From Pseudomonas sp. NC02 (GTDB lineage Bacteria > Pseudomonadota > Gammaproteobacteria > Pseudomonadales > Pseudomonadaceae), in assembly GCF_002874965.1 (NCBI RefSeq), contig NZ_CP025624.1, forward strand, positions 3,720,001 to 3,784,000: 64,000 bases of DNA, read 5' to 3'. The number at the start of each line of letters is the position of its first letter. Positions within the stretch are counted from its first letter, which is position 1. Shown piece after piece: positions 1 to 8,794 of the stretch. A program made the translations under genes and the position numbers. The notes below the pieces were generated by a model. It did no database searches. It was given only the letters and a program-made list of their open reading frames with translations, and was not told the origin of the DNA.

Positions 1-637
1 CCCGCAACAGGCGCAACGCATTGCCACGGCGCAGCGGGTGAGCAATCCCGGTTGCTATCCCACCGGCGCGATTGGTTTGTTGCGCCCGTTGCTTGAGGCC
101 GGGCTGCTGCCCGGGGACTACCCGACGACCATTCATGCCGTCTCGGGCTATTCCGGCAAGGGCCGCGCCGGGGTGCAGGAGCATGAGGGCGCCGACGCCT
201 CACAGGCGCCCGCGTTCCTGGTGTATGGGCTGGGGCTGGCACACAAGCATGTGCCGGAGATTCAGCAGCAAAGCGGGCTGACGGAAAGGCCGACCTTTGT
301 GCCGGCCTACGGGGCTTTTCGCCAGGGGATCGTATTGACCATCCCCCTGCAACTTCGGTTATTGGCGCCGGGTGTGAATGGCTCGCGGTTGCATGACTGT
401 TTGACTCAGCACTACCGCGATACGAATCACGTCCAGGTGCTGTCGATGCAGGCCGCCAAGGAGCTGACCTACCTTGACCCTCAAGCGCTGAACGGCACGG
501 ACGATGTGCGCCTGATCGTGTGTGAAAACCACGAGACGGGCCAGGTCCTGCTGGCGGCGATATTCGACAACCTCGGCAAGGGCGCCGCAGGTGCCGCCGT
601 GCAGAACCTGGATTTGATGATCAAGCCGAGACCGTAG
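1..637 (+). CDS. argC: N-acetyl-gamma-glutamyl-phosphate reductase, 3' part
   Basis: The 5' end lies outside the window; the frame is open from base 2. The product reduces N-acetylglutamyl phosphate to the semialdehyde in arginine synthesis. The active-site motif SNPGCYPTG, with its catalytic Cys, is encoded at about 41-70. It is followed by [11 protein letters not shown] and a conserved HKHVPEI segment carrying the catalytic His. The roughly 210 residues visible end in a typical ArgC C-terminus. The short form of the enzyme (about 313 aa, type 2) fits the spacing best. The last 17 bases overlap the convergent epoxide hydrolase gene. Confidence 0.95.
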   Translation, partial: PQQAQRIATAQRVSNPGCYPTGAIGLLRPLLEAGLLPGDYPTTIHAVSGYSGKGRAGVQEHEGADASQAPAFLVYGLGLAHKHVPEIQQQSGLTERPTFVPAYGAFRQGIVLTIPLQLRLLAPGVNGSRLHDCLTQHYRDTNHVQVLSMQAAKELTYLDPQALNGTDDVRLIVCENHETGQVLLAAIFDNLGKGAAGAAVQNLDLMIKPRP

Positions 638-1751
638 CGATAAAGGCGCGCAGGTCCGCCAGCATCAACGCCGGCTGCTCCCAGGCCGCGAAGTGACCAC
701 CGGCGGGCATCTCGCTCCAGTGCACGATGTTGAAGGTCTTTTCGGCAAATGAGCGCGGCGGCGGCACGAACACCGGATCACGAAAGGCGGCAAATCCGGT
801 CGGCACCTGGATGCGGGTGCCGACCGGGAATTTTGACGATCCCTCAAGACGCTTGCCGTGATACATCCACGTCGCGGTGACCATGGAAGATGGCGCGAGA
901 TACAACATGATGTTGGTCAGCAGTTGCTCCTCGGTAAAGGTGCCCCAGAGATCCGGGCTGCCATCGGCGGTAGTGGGCAGATCGGCCCATGTGCCGATTT
1001 TTTCGAGGATCCATCCCGCGGCCCCCACCGGGCTGTCGGCCAGCGCGACACCCAGGGTCTGCGGGCGGGTTTCCTGCTGGTGGTTGTAGCCGGTTTCCCA
1101 GTCGATCAGCACGTCACGCCGGGCGATGAAAGCCTCCTCCTCCGGCGTGGTCGCAACGGTGCCCTGGGCCAGCAGGTCGGCCATGTTCAGGTGAATCCCA
1201 AGTAACGCCTCGGGCCGATCGTGGGCCATCCAACCGGCGATGCCCGAACCCCAGTCACCGCCCTGAACGATGAAGCGGGTTGGCCCGAACAGCCGGGCCA
1301 TCAGCCCGTGCATGAGTTCGGCTGCCCGACGTGGGCCAATCACTCCGGTGATCGGACTGGAGAATGCAAACCCCGGAAGCGACGGCACGATCACATCGTG
1401 TCCGTCAGCCGCCAGCGGTTCCAGCAGCGCCTCGAACTCCAGGTACGAACCTGGCCAGCCATGGAGCAGCAGGATCGGCGGCCTGGAACCGTCGCCCCGC
1501 ACATGGAGAAAATGCAGGTGCTCGCCCTCAATCTCGGTGATGAAGTTGGGCAGTTGGTTGAGGTGTTTTTCGACCCGGCGCCAATCATAGGATTCCAGCC
1601 AGTAAGCGACCAGGCGCTGAAGGTCGCGCACGCCTACGCCCGACTTCCACCCTCCCAAATCGGGAAGCTGGGTCCAATCGTAGGCGGCGACTTTGTCGCG
1701 GAAGGCCACAAGACGTTCGTCGGGGATATTGATGGTGTAGGGCAAGATCAT
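621..1751 (-). CDS. Epoxide hydrolase, alpha/beta-hydrolase fold
   Basis: The 376-aa protein has an N-terminal epoxide-hydrolase lid region, then HGWPGS (97-102, oxyanion hole), GGDWGS with nucleophile Asp166, and a late catalytic His353 in [10 protein letters not shown]. It should open epoxides to diols through an alkyl-enzyme ester; the substrate is unknown. The reading frame stays open upstream to 1862, but the start at 1751 has a good AGGAGA ribosome site and gives the family's usual N-terminus ([10 protein letters not shown]). It is transcribed divergently from a LysR gene that probably controls it. Its 3' end overlaps argC by 17 bp. Confidence 0.9.
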   Translation of the reverse strand: MILPYTINIPDERLVAFRDKVAAYDWTQLPDLGGWKSGVGVRDLQRLVAYWLESYDWRRVEKHLNQLPNFITEIEGEHLHFLHVRGDGSRPPILLLHGWPGSYLEFEALLEPLAADGHDVIVPSLPGFAFSSPITGVIGPRRAAELMHGLMARLFGPTRFIVQGGDWGSGIAGWMAHDRPEALLGIHLNMADLLAQGTVATTPEEEAFIARRDVLIDWETGYNHQQETRPQTLGVALADSPVGAAGWILEKIGTWADLPTTADGSPDLWGTFTEEQLLTNIMLYLAPSSMVTATWMYHGKRLEGSSKFPVGTRIQVPTGFAAFRDPVFVPPPRSFAEKTFNIVHWSEMPAGGHFAAWEQPALMLADLRAFIATVSA

Positions 1752-1780
1752 GGGATTCTCCTGGTGAGTTTCCGTATTAC

Positions 1781-1795
1781 ATTGCTTTACGCAAT
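1781..1795. promoter_or_regulatory. Putative LysR box between epoxide hydrolase and LysR gene
   Basis: ATTGC-TTTAC-GCAAT is a perfect 5-bp inverted repeat in the T-N11-A form used by LysR regulators. It overlaps a second repeat, GTATT (1774-1778) / AATAC (1793-1797). It sits 30 bp upstream of the hydrolase start and 79 bp upstream of the regulator start, as expected for a shared divergent control region. The assignment is inferred from position and symmetry. Confidence 0.5.
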
Positions 1796-1873
1796 ACTGA
1801 CCCCGACAAAAACCGATGTGAACCCCATTACGTCGCTCAAGGCCTTTGCGAAAAACGCACAAGTGAGTTTCCC

Positions 1874-2755
1874 GTGGACATAACGGACGAACTGGAAATC
1901 TTTACCCTCGTGGCCGAGACCGCGAGTTTCTCGGCGGCCGCGCGTCGCTTGAACCTTGCGCCCTCCTCCATCGCGCGGGTGCTGGACCGCATGGAGGCCC
2001 GGCTGGGCGTACGCCTGTTGTTGCGAACCACGCGCTCACTGACCGTGACCCCGGAGGGCGCCGCCTATCTGTCGTGCGCCCGGCGGATCCTCACGGACCT
2101 GCGGGAAACCGAACAGCAGATTACCGACCAGAGTTCACCCCGCGGGCGCCTGCGTGTCAGCAGTTCGCTGCTGTATGGCAGGACCTTCGTGATCCCGTTG
2201 TTGGGCGAGTTCATTCAGCGTTACCCGGACATCCTGGTGGACATCAACCTGACCGACACCGTGGTCGACATCGCCGCCGGGCAAGCCGACGTCGCAGTGC
2301 GATTGGGCCCGCTGCCCGACAGCAGCCTGACGTCCCGCCGGCTGGGCGCCACCCACAAGGTCATCATTGCTGCGCCGAGCTATCTGGCACGACGCGGCAC
2401 GCCGCAGGTGCCGGAAGACCTGCTGGATCACGACTGCATCGGTTTCAACTTCAAGCGTGCGGCGCCCACCTGGCCGTTTCGCAAGGATGGCCACGACTAT
2501 TCACTGACGATCAAGGGCCATGTCGAAACCAATAACGGTGACACCCAGGGCCAATTGGCGGCCGAGGGCATCGGCATCGCGCGGGTCTGCGCCGAGACCG
2601 TGGCGGACGCCATTCAGGCGGGTCGGCTGGTGCCGCTGCTGGAGGCATTCAATCCCGGCGATGGCGAAGAGATCCATGCCGTGTTCCTCGGCGGTACCCA
2701 CACGCCGGCGCGGGTCCGGTGTTTTGTCGACTACCTGGTTGAGCGGTTCCAGTAG
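1874..2755 (+). CDS. LysR-family transcriptional regulator
   Basis: The 293-aa protein has an N-terminal winged HTH (FTLVAETASFSAAARRLNLAPSSIARVLDRME) and an effector-binding domain like those of the CrgA/AaeR-type LysR proteins. The GTG start at 1874 gives a normal LysR N-terminus. It is divergent from the epoxide hydrolase gene, and the T-N11-A palindrome at 1781-1795 lies between them, so it probably regulates that gene and itself. The ligand is unknown. Confidence 0.93.
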   Translation: MDITDELEIFTLVAETASFSAAARRLNLAPSSIARVLDRMEARLGVRLLLRTTRSLTVTPEGAAYLSCARRILTDLRETEQQITDQSSPRGRLRVSSSLLYGRTFVIPLLGEFIQRYPDILVDINLTDTVVDIAAGQADVAVRLGPLPDSSLTSRRLGATHKVIIAAPSYLARRGTPQVPEDLLDHDCIGFNFKRAAPTWPFRKDGHDYSLTIKGHVETNNGDTQGQLAAEGIGIARVCAETVADAIQAGRLVPLLEAFNPGDGEEIHAVFLGGTHTPARVRCFVDYLVERFQ

Positions 2756-2771
2756 GCGCGAAATTGCATGA

Positions 2772-3140
2772 TTACTCGGCAACGAGTTCGACGTAGCTCG
2801 ACTCCCCGCCTCCCGTCGCGCCCGACAACCAGCCCCAGACGAAGGCCAGGGTGGTACGCCCGGCGTCATCCACGCCTAGCGTGCCCCGGGACCAGCCGGC
2901 AAGAATCTCGCCCTCGGTGGTCAGGCACTGGTACAGCAACTCGATGGTATCGGGGCCTGTGGCGCGCCCGACTTGATTGCCCATGCGAATCCGGCCGCCC
3001 TGGTAGGTGCCCCATATGGCGTTTTCATCGACGTGGTAATGAAACACGGTGCCTGTACCGGACACACCATGGGTGTTGCCCGCGACGATAAACCGGCGGT
3101 TGTCCAGGCGTTCGCTGATTTGGCAAAAGGCATTTGGCAT
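2772..3140 (-). CDS. Conserved small protein, 'N-acetylglutamate synthase-like' family, function unknown
   Basis: This is a 122-aa soluble protein. The conserved pieces are NRRFIVAGNT, TVFHYHVDENAIWGTYQGG and a C-terminal ESSYVE. Relatives of about 110 aa carry the label n-acetylglutamate synthase in databases, but there is no acetyltransferase acetyl-CoA motif, so that name should not be taken as a function. It is probably a small beta-barrel. The frame is open upstream to 3461, but the start at 3140 follows AAGGAAG and matches the family length. It is divergent from the P-loop gene at 3262. Confidence 0.75.
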   Translation of the reverse strand: MPNAFCQISERLDNRRFIVAGNTHGVSGTGTVFHYHVDENAIWGTYQGGRIRMGNQVGRATGPDTIELLYQCLTTEGEILAGWSRGTLGVDDAGRTTLAFVWGWLSGATGGGESSYVELVAE

Positions 3141-3261
3141 TGACAGGCGCTTCCTTGGTCGAGAGGGTTCATTCCGGGGCGCCCAACCTACCTCATATGG
3201 CTTTTGTCGGTCATGTAAAACCTGCACAATTGTGGGCTTTCCCGCGACAGGACGTCCCTTC

Positions 3262-3798
3262 ATGCAACGCATCGTGATTCTCGGTAATGCGGGCAGCGGA
3301 AAATCCACCCTCGCCCGCGCCCTCGGACAACGCCTGGGCCTGCCCGTGGTGCACCTGGACACCCTGTTCTGGTCGCCCGGCTGGGTCGAGCCCGACGCCG
3401 AGCAGTTCCGTACCCGCGTGCGCGACGCCGTTGCCGCCGATGGCTGGGTGTGTGAAGGCAACTATGCGCGGCGCACGTTCGACCTGCGCCTGCCCCGTGC
3501 CGATTTGATCATCTGGCTCGACACGCCACGGCTCACCTGCTTTACCCGGGTGATCCTGCGCAGTGCGCTGAACCGCCCGCGCCCGGATATTCCCGCCGGC
3601 TGTACCGAGAAACTCGACCGGGAGTTCCTGACATTCCTGAAGTACGTGTGGACGTTTGATCGCGGCCACCGGCCAGGTATCGAGGCGGTGCGGTTGGCGG
3701 CAGGCCCGTCGGTGCCCGTGGTGCACTTGCGCGGTGGCCAGCAGATCGCCGAGTTTCTCGAGCGCTTGCCCGCAGCATCTGAAGGCTGCCTTGAATAG
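3262..3798 (+). CDS. Adenylate-kinase-like P-loop NTPase
   Basis: The 178-aa protein opens directly with a Walker A motif, GNAGSGKS (residues 8-15), followed by HLDTLFW and later a hydrophobic LIIWLDTP segment (Walker B-like). This pattern is seen in the small kinase family often named DNA topology modulation protein (FlaR-like). The substrate is unknown. The frame extends upstream to 3049, but the ATG at 3262 places the P-loop at the N-terminus as in relatives. It stands alone, divergent from the gene at 2772-3140. Confidence 0.8.
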   Translation: MQRIVILGNAGSGKSTLARALGQRLGLPVVHLDTLFWSPGWVEPDAEQFRTRVRDAVAADGWVCEGNYARRTFDLRLPRADLIIWLDTPRLTCFTRVILRSALNRPRPDIPAGCTEKLDREFLTFLKYVWTFDRGHRPGIEAVRLAAGPSVPVVHLRGGQQIAEFLERLPAASEGCLE

Positions 3799-3938
3799 AG
3801 GGAGCAGGAGCGTTGGCCGCGATAGTGGGTCGTCTTGCCAGTGAAGAAATCATTGATGGCAAGACTTCCACCGCCCTCGGGCCATGCCGTCCTGACAGGT
3901 TTTTTCAACTGTAGGATCTTGTTGGCAGCCGCTCCCTC
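3798..3938. repeat. Nested inverted repeats, REPIN-like remnant
   Basis: GAGGGAGC (3798-3805) is matched by GCTCCCTC (3931-3938). Inside it, GTCTTGCCA (3832-3840) is matched perfectly by TGGCAAGAC (3857-3865). The outer arms resemble the core of the GAGGGAGC-type REP elements at 12676 and 38394, so this may be a decayed REPIN. It fills the gap between the P-loop gene and the recombinase-like gene and could also affect transcript ends. Confidence 0.4.
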
Positions 3939-3957
3939 GTGCGACCTGAAGAAGCCC

Positions 3958-4521
3958 CTATCTGGACCTCAGGTACCGATAGAGCGTCTGCCGACTGATT
4001 TCAAAATCACGCGCCAATTTGGATCTACTTTCTCCTGCAGTGGCCCGGTCAATCAAGTTTACAACCTGATTGTCAGACAGCTTTTTCTTGCGACCTCTAT
4101 AAGTCCCACGATTCTTTGCACTGGCAATTCCCGCCGCCTGTCTTTCCCTCATCGCAGCGCGCTCGAACTCTGCAATCAGCTCCATTACCGCAATGATCGA
4201 CTCCACGACTTCAAGACAGTCATGCCGGAAAACCAGGTTTTCGTTCAAACACTCCAGCGTGACCTGCTTTTCAATCAACCGGCGAATGATGGCGCACAGC
4301 TGCTCCGTGCTTGAAGTCAGCGCTGCCATGCTGTCCACCACCACGGTATCCCCGCACTGCAGGTAGCGGAGTAGCCTTTCCAGGCCTGCAGGATTCGCGG
4401 CATTTTCTGCCGGCTCATCGCAAAACACGGCATCAAATACATCGTCGCTTGTTATTTTCTCTGCGCCACCCTCGGGCTCTTTTAGAGCGCGCCGGACATA
4501 TTTGATGCGATGCAATCTCAT
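3958..4521 (-). CDS. Serine-recombinase family protein lacking catalytic residues, possible DNA-binding regulator
   Basis: The 187-aa protein has the layout of a small resolvase/invertase: a catalytic-domain fold, the long E-helix region ([20 protein letters not shown], 117-136), an RGRKKKLS linker and a C-terminal HTH (about 165-187). Compared with gamma-delta resolvase as I remember it, YARVS reads YVRRA, so Ser10 is replaced by Ala12. The DRLGR motif reads AALTS, so Arg68 and Arg71 are lost (Ala67, Ser70). It should therefore bind DNA without cutting it. The start at 4521 has a strong AAGGAGG site. Paired direct repeats lie just upstream. Base composition is AT-richer than in the flanks. 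Confidence 0.8.
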   Translation of the reverse strand: MRLHRIKYVRRALKEPEGGAEKITSDDVFDAVFCDEPAENAANPAGLERLLRYLQCGDTVVVDSMAALTSSTEQLCAIIRRLIEKQVTLECLNENLVFRHDCLEVVESIIAVMELIAEFERAAMRERQAAGIASAKNRGTYRGRKKKLSDNQVVNLIDRATAGESRSKLARDFEISRQTLYRYLRSR

Positions 4522-4536
4522 GGTGCCTCCTTGGCA

Positions 4537-4608
4537 ATACTTGTACAGCGTCATTTTATACTTGTACAAACTGTAACTAAATCATCAATTCCTTACACCG
4601 CACTTGTA
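4537..4608. promoter_or_regulatory. Direct repeats ATACTTGTACA upstream of recombinase-like gene, likely operator
   Basis: ATACTTGTACA occurs at 4537-4547 and 4558-4568, exactly 21 bp (two helical turns) apart. A third partial copy, ACTTGTA, lies at 4602-4608, a further 42 bp on. On the minus strand the second copy runs into TATAAA (4560-4555), a good -10 for the recombinase-like gene, so binding there should block its promoter. The rest of the 315-bp gap 4522-4836 is AT-rich leader with no further gene that I can support. Confidence 0.55.
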
Positions 4609-4778
4609 ACACTGAACCCACCCAAAATACACAGTTGCAAAGAGTTGAACTTCCCTTATCATTTTGAAGCATGGAATTCTAACAAGCTTTTCGCAAAAAA
4701 GTCGATTTCGTATTCCTTGAATGCCCCGTGCAATTCAAGCAACCCATATGAGTATCTACTGTTTTACAGCTCAAATAA

Positions 4779-4809
4779 TTGACATGACCGGCTTGACGCG
4801 GCTGTTAAT
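4779..4809 (+). promoter_or_regulatory. Putative sigma-70 promoter of the desaturase gene
   Basis: A consensus -35 TTGACA (4779-4784) is followed after 18-19 bp by a weak -10 (TGTTAA/GTTAAT, 4803-4809). Transcription would begin near 4815. That would make the ATG at 4816 almost leaderless, and it favours translation from 4837. Confidence 0.45.
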
Positions 4810-4836
4810 TTCTCGATGCAATCAGAGGATGAATGG

Positions 4837-5904
4837 ATGAAAGTCTTGGAAGGCGCCATCGAAATTGATCGCCCAACTACCGATCAGGAAAAGATTGATA
4901 AGGTAACCCGCAGTATTACCGATCATGGGAACTACCTGCGAAAGCGTTATCCGATCCTGCAGCACCAGGATGCTCTGGGCGCGAGTGTCATGGCGTTTTC
5001 CCTGATAGGGATGGTCATTACGGGAGGGCTCTATCTAAAGGGTTTTATCCCCGCATGGATGTGTATTCTGGTCAATGCGCTGCTGACTTCGTTCATTCAT
5101 GAAATCGAACATGACCTGATTCATCGCCTTTATTTTAGAAAACAGCCGCTGGCCCATAATGCCATGATGCTCTTCTGCTGGCTGGCACGCCCGGGTATGC
5201 CCAGCCCGTGGCTAAGACGCAGTCTGCACTTTCATCACCATAAGGAGTCCGGAACTGATTCTGATGTTGAAGCCTGGATCACCACGAGCGGCAGTCCTTG
5301 GGGAATACTGCGATTACTGAAACTGGTGGACGGATTTGTATTTGGTTTTCTAAATGCGGTGTTTGCCCCTGGATGGCGGCAAAAGGTAAAATTGTTAGGC
5401 AAGATCATTCGGCTCAATACACCATTCGGGCTTCTGTATTGGGGGTGCTGGTATGTGTTCCTCGGCTACCACCTGTATGTCTGGCTTGGGTCAGTTACCG
5501 GGATGGAGGTTCACAGTTCAGCTACGACGCTGGAATTAATGGATATCGTCAATAGCGCAGTGGTTATTCTTATAGCGCCCAATATGATACGGCAGTTCTG
5601 CCTGTTCTTTATAAGTTCAAATATGCACTATTACGGCGATGTTGCCCCGCGTAACGCATTACAACAAACCCAGGTGATGAACCCTTGGTGGCTGTGGCCG
5701 TTCCAGTTGTTCTGTTTTAACTTTGGCAGCACTCACAGCATCCATCACTTCGTGGTGAGAGACCCGTTTTATCTGCGTCAGATGACGGCACCTTATGCTC
5801 ATAAAGTCATGGCCCAGGCCGGTGTCAGGTTCAATGACTTCGGCACCTACAAACGAGCCAATCGCTTTTCCATGGAGCACTCCCAAACTCGGTCTCGTGG
5901 GTGA
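4837..5904 (+). CDS. Membrane fatty-acid desaturase
   Basis: This is a 355-aa integral membrane di-iron enzyme. It has the three His boxes of the desaturase/hydroxylase family: HEIEHDLIH (88-96), HFHHH (131-135) and HSIHH (300-304), with an extra NMHYYGD before the third. Hydrophobic segments lie around 48-66, 70-88, 195-225 and 238-262. It probably introduces a double bond or hydroxyl into lipid acyl chains; the substrate and position are unknown. An ATG at 4816 is in frame, but the start at 4837 has AGAGGA seven bases upstream and suits the predicted promoter. Its AT-rich composition differs from the core genes. Confidence 0.85.
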   Translation: MKVLEGAIEIDRPTTDQEKIDKVTRSITDHGNYLRKRYPILQHQDALGASVMAFSLIGMVITGGLYLKGFIPAWMCILVNALLTSFIHEIEHDLIHRLYFRKQPLAHNAMMLFCWLARPGMPSPWLRRSLHFHHHKESGTDSDVEAWITTSGSPWGILRLLKLVDGFVFGFLNAVFAPGWRQKVKLLGKIIRLNTPFGLLYWGCWYVFLGYHLYVWLGSVTGMEVHSSATTLELMDIVNSAVVILIAPNMIRQFCLFFISSNMHYYGDVAPRNALQQTQVMNPWWLWPFQLFCFNFGSTHSIHHFVVRDPFYLRQMTAPYAHKVMAQAGVRFNDFGTYKRANRFSMEHSQTRSRG

Positions 5905-5975
5905 ATTCCTCCACAACCATTATCCGTGTTCGGCAAGTATCAAGGGCCGCACTTCAAATACGAGGACGTTGAGGT

Positions 5976-7121
5976 ATGAAAGCGCAAGGGATATGTGCGA
6001 AGCAGTTTGAAGCGGTCAAGCAGGCCTTCGAGGACATGTTCGATGATCCGCAGGAACGTGGGGCCGGCCTGTGCGTGCAGGTAGGCGCAGAGATCGTTGT
6101 CGACCTGTGGGCCGGCATGGCAGACCAGGCGGGCACGAAACCCTGGACCCGCGATACGCTGGCCAATACCTTCTGCGTAATAAAACCCTATGTCGCGGTG
6201 GCCGTCCTGATGTTGGTTGAGGCGGGCAAGCTGGAGCTGGATGCACCCGTGGCCCGTTACTGGCCCGAGTTCGCCCGGAGCGGGAAAGCAAAGGTCACCC
6301 TGCGCCAGGTGATGAACCATACCGCAGGCCTGCCGGCGCTGCGGGGGCCCGACCATAACCCCATGATGTATGACTGGGAGCACATGCTGCGACTGCTGGA
6401 GGCCGAGCCGCTGTGGTGGGAACCGGGAACAGACCTGGGCTACGGCACCACCACGTTTGGCTGGATCCTCGGCGAGTTGATTCGCCGGGTGGACGGACGA
6501 GATCCCTGTGTGTTTATCCACGAAGAGATTCTCGATCCCCATGAGTTGGACGTGCACCTTGGCGTGAACGAAGAACACTTTCATCGTATCGCGCGTTTCG
6601 ACAGTGCCACGGGACGAGTCGGTGACCCTTACTCGCAGGCGTTGCGAACCGTGGTGAAAAACGAGCCGTCGCATATCGCGACGCTCGCCTTCACCAACCC
6701 CGGAATGGTGCCCAGACGAACCAGTGACCCTCGCTGGTGGGCCTACCGGCAACCCGCCGTGTGTGGACACGGTTCGGCTCACGGCCTGGCCGGTTTCTAC
6801 AGTGCATTGATGGCAGGAAACTTTATCGGTCCCGAGCTGCTTACTGAATTCAGCCGTGAGCACAGTCATGGCATGGATCGAGTATGGATGCGCCCCATGC
6901 GTTATGGATTGGGTTGCATGCTGGAGCAGCAACGCGACCCGACGGCTTCCCATGCAATGGGCCCGAACACCTTTGGCCATATCGGGCTTGGTGGCCCGAT
7001 CAGTTTCGCTGATCCCGAAAAACAAGTGAGCTTCGGTTTTGTCACCACGACTTCGGGCAGCCATTCGATGATTGATCCACGCCCCCGCCGACTTTCATCC
7101 CTTGTCTATGCGGCGCTTTGA
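5976..7121 (+). CDS. Class C beta-lactamase/EstB-like hydrolase with Cys at the nucleophile position
   Basis: The 381-aa cytoplasmic protein is of the beta-lactamase-fold esterase family. The pattern around the active site is recognisable: TFCVIKP (65-71), HTAGLP (115-120), WWEPGTDLGYG with Tyr156, GWILGELIRR, and FGHIGLGG near the end in place of KTG. The SxxK motif reads Cys67-Val-Ile-Lys70, so the nucleophilic Ser is Cys, which is unusual. There is no signal peptide. The start at 5976 follows GAGGA. It lies 71 bp after the desaturase and may be cotranscribed, suggesting a lipid or ester substrate. Activity is uncertain. Confidence 0.8.
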   Translation: MKAQGICAKQFEAVKQAFEDMFDDPQERGAGLCVQVGAEIVVDLWAGMADQAGTKPWTRDTLANTFCVIKPYVAVAVLMLVEAGKLELDAPVARYWPEFARSGKAKVTLRQVMNHTAGLPALRGPDHNPMMYDWEHMLRLLEAEPLWWEPGTDLGYGTTTFGWILGELIRRVDGRDPCVFIHEEILDPHELDVHLGVNEEHFHRIARFDSATGRVGDPYSQALRTVVKNEPSHIATLAFTNPGMVPRRTSDPRWWAYRQPAVCGHGSAHGLAGFYSALMAGNFIGPELLTEFSREHSHGMDRVWMRPMRYGLGCMLEQQRDPTASHAMGPNTFGHIGLGGPISFADPEKQVSFGFVTTTSGSHSMIDPRPRRLSSLVYAAL

Positions 7122-7296
7122 AGGCAAGGGGCGGATCTGTTCATCTGAGGCTTTCAAGGGGGCGCAATACTGCCGAATGCAACGCAGCAAGTTTGTGGCA
7201 AGACACAAGTGGCTGATGGCAAACCGAAACATTCCCCTCCCGGCCAACAATGAGTCATTGGCTTATGAACGAAGGCTGGTACAACGACGACATGAT

Positions 7297-7863
7297 TTAT
7301 TTATAAATAAATTCATACGCCTCGATATAAGAACCTATCTCGTTTGAATGAGCAGTCACCCACACTGCATTCATGCCTGTCTTTCTTTGATCGTTGAATT
7401 CCGACTGAGTGGTACAAAGCGCAACCCAGCGCTCAGTCTTTAAATCCTTAATCCGCAGACCCGCCTCACATCGACTGAACTTTCCAACGTAGGGCCCCGG
7501 AGTCACCAGCTCGTAAGGTGACGCATACTGAACAATGTCGCCGGGCAACAGGTACGTAACGACGTCATAACTGTGCAAGGACAAAATCAGACCCACGCAA
7601 AAACCACCAAAAAAAGATTCTCCAACACGGTTCGGGTTTCTTACAGCCGGACGATAGTAGGTGGCCCTTGCAGCAAAAAAGAGTCCAACCAGACAACCAA
7701 TGACTATATAGGTCGTCCACTCGGGAATCGATGGCATTAAAACCGTTCGCATTACAATGCGACCGGCCCAGAGCGTATAAGCAATCCATGCTCCAAATAA
7801 CAGACACACCACCAACAACAAGGTTCTTTTCTTTGATTTGTTTTCAAATGAAGGATATTCCAT
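7297..7863 (-). CDS. Hypothetical membrane protein
   Basis: I do not recognise a family. The 188-aa protein has three likely membrane segments (about 13-31, 49-66 and 84-107) and a C-terminal soluble region of about 80 residues with two Cys and a predicted beta-rich pattern (YELVTPGPYVGKF and onward). The start at 7863 follows AGGCAGGGA. Its AT-rich base composition matches the desaturase segment, so it may have been acquired with it. The 175 bp between it and the upstream hydrolase gene hold nothing clear. Confidence 0.65.
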   Translation of the reverse strand: MEYPSFENKSKKRTLLLVVCLLFGAWIAYTLWAGRIVMRTVLMPSIPEWTTYIVIGCLVGLFFAARATYYRPAVRNPNRVGESFFGGFCVGLILSLHSYDVVTYLLPGDIVQYASPYELVTPGPYVGKFSRCEAGLRIKDLKTERWVALCTTQSEFNDQRKTGMNAVWVTAHSNEIGSYIEAYEFIYK

Positions 7864-8103
7864 TCCCTGCCTACTCTATTTTTAATTCCCGGGAAAAGCG
7901 CTTCGTGCTTCACGCCAACTTCCTTTACCCGATTGGCATGCCGGGCATATTAACGAATGAGCGTCATGGTGACCGATCTATTTACCCACGACTCACAGAC
8001 ACGGCCAGAGCGCCATCGGTTCTACCCATTAGCGCAAATTGTTCAACCGCCTCACATCCCTTATCCTCGTGGCCTTACCTGCCAGCGCCCGCCGGAGCCC
8101 CCC

Positions 8104-8724
8104 ATGGACCTCGCCACCCTCACCCTCTTCCTCCCGGCCTGCTTCGCCCTGAACATGGCGCCAGGCCCGAACAACCTGCTGTCCGTGAGCAACTCCACCC
8201 GCTACGGCTACCGCACTTCGTGCCTGGCAGGCGTCGGGCGACTGCTGGCCTTTGCCGGGATGATCGCCCTCGCGTCCGCCGGGCTGGCGGTGGTGCTGCA
8301 AACCTCGGAGTTGTTGTTCTACGGGATCAAGATCCTGGGGGCGGCGTATCTATTTTATCTGGCGTATCAACTGTGGCGGTCCAATCCGCACGCGGAGGCT
8401 GAGTCGACGGCGCCCAAGGCGGGCTTGTGGGCCTTGGCGCGACAGGAGTTCCTGGTGGCCGCCGGCAATCCCAAGGCAATCCTGATTTTTACCGCCTTCC
8501 TGCCGCAATTCGTCGACCCGGCACATCCGATCACGCCGCAATTTGCCCTGCTGGGAGCGATGTTCCTGGCGCTGGAATGGTTCGCCATCAGCGCCTACGC
8601 CTATATGGGTTTGCATATGCGCCGCTGGTTCGCGCAGCCTCGGGGCAAGCGGATTTTCAACCGCTGCTGTGCGGGGTTGTTGTCGGCCGCCGCGACGGTA
8701 TTGCTGATGGCGCGCAGGGCCTGA
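8104..8724 (+). CDS. LysE/RhtB-family exporter
   Basis: The 206-aa protein has five or six membrane segments and the LysE-family N-terminal signature ALNMAPGPNNLLSVSNSTRYG, then KILGAAYLFYLAYQLWR and GNPKAILIFTAFLPQF. It exports amino acids or related small molecules across the inner membrane; the substrate cannot be read from sequence. The frame is open upstream to 7957, but the ATG at 8104 after CGGAG gives the normal family start. Confidence 0.92.
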   Translation: MDLATLTLFLPACFALNMAPGPNNLLSVSNSTRYGYRTSCLAGVGRLLAFAGMIALASAGLAVVLQTSELLFYGIKILGAAYLFYLAYQLWRSNPHAEAESTAPKAGLWALARQEFLVAAGNPKAILIFTAFLPQFVDPAHPITPQFALLGAMFLALEWFAISAYAYMGLHMRRWFAQPRGKRIFNRCCAGLLSAAATVLLMARRA

Positions 8725-8794
8725 GCACTGCGAAAAACCGGCGAAAACGCTTACAATCGCCGTCTCACCGCAACTCAGGCAGGCCAGTTCGCCC

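Noticed and set aside
2772..3140. True N-acetylglutamate synthase, linked to the argC end at the left edge
   Set aside because: It has no acetyltransferase motif and is about 120 aa; the name appears to be a database carry-over.
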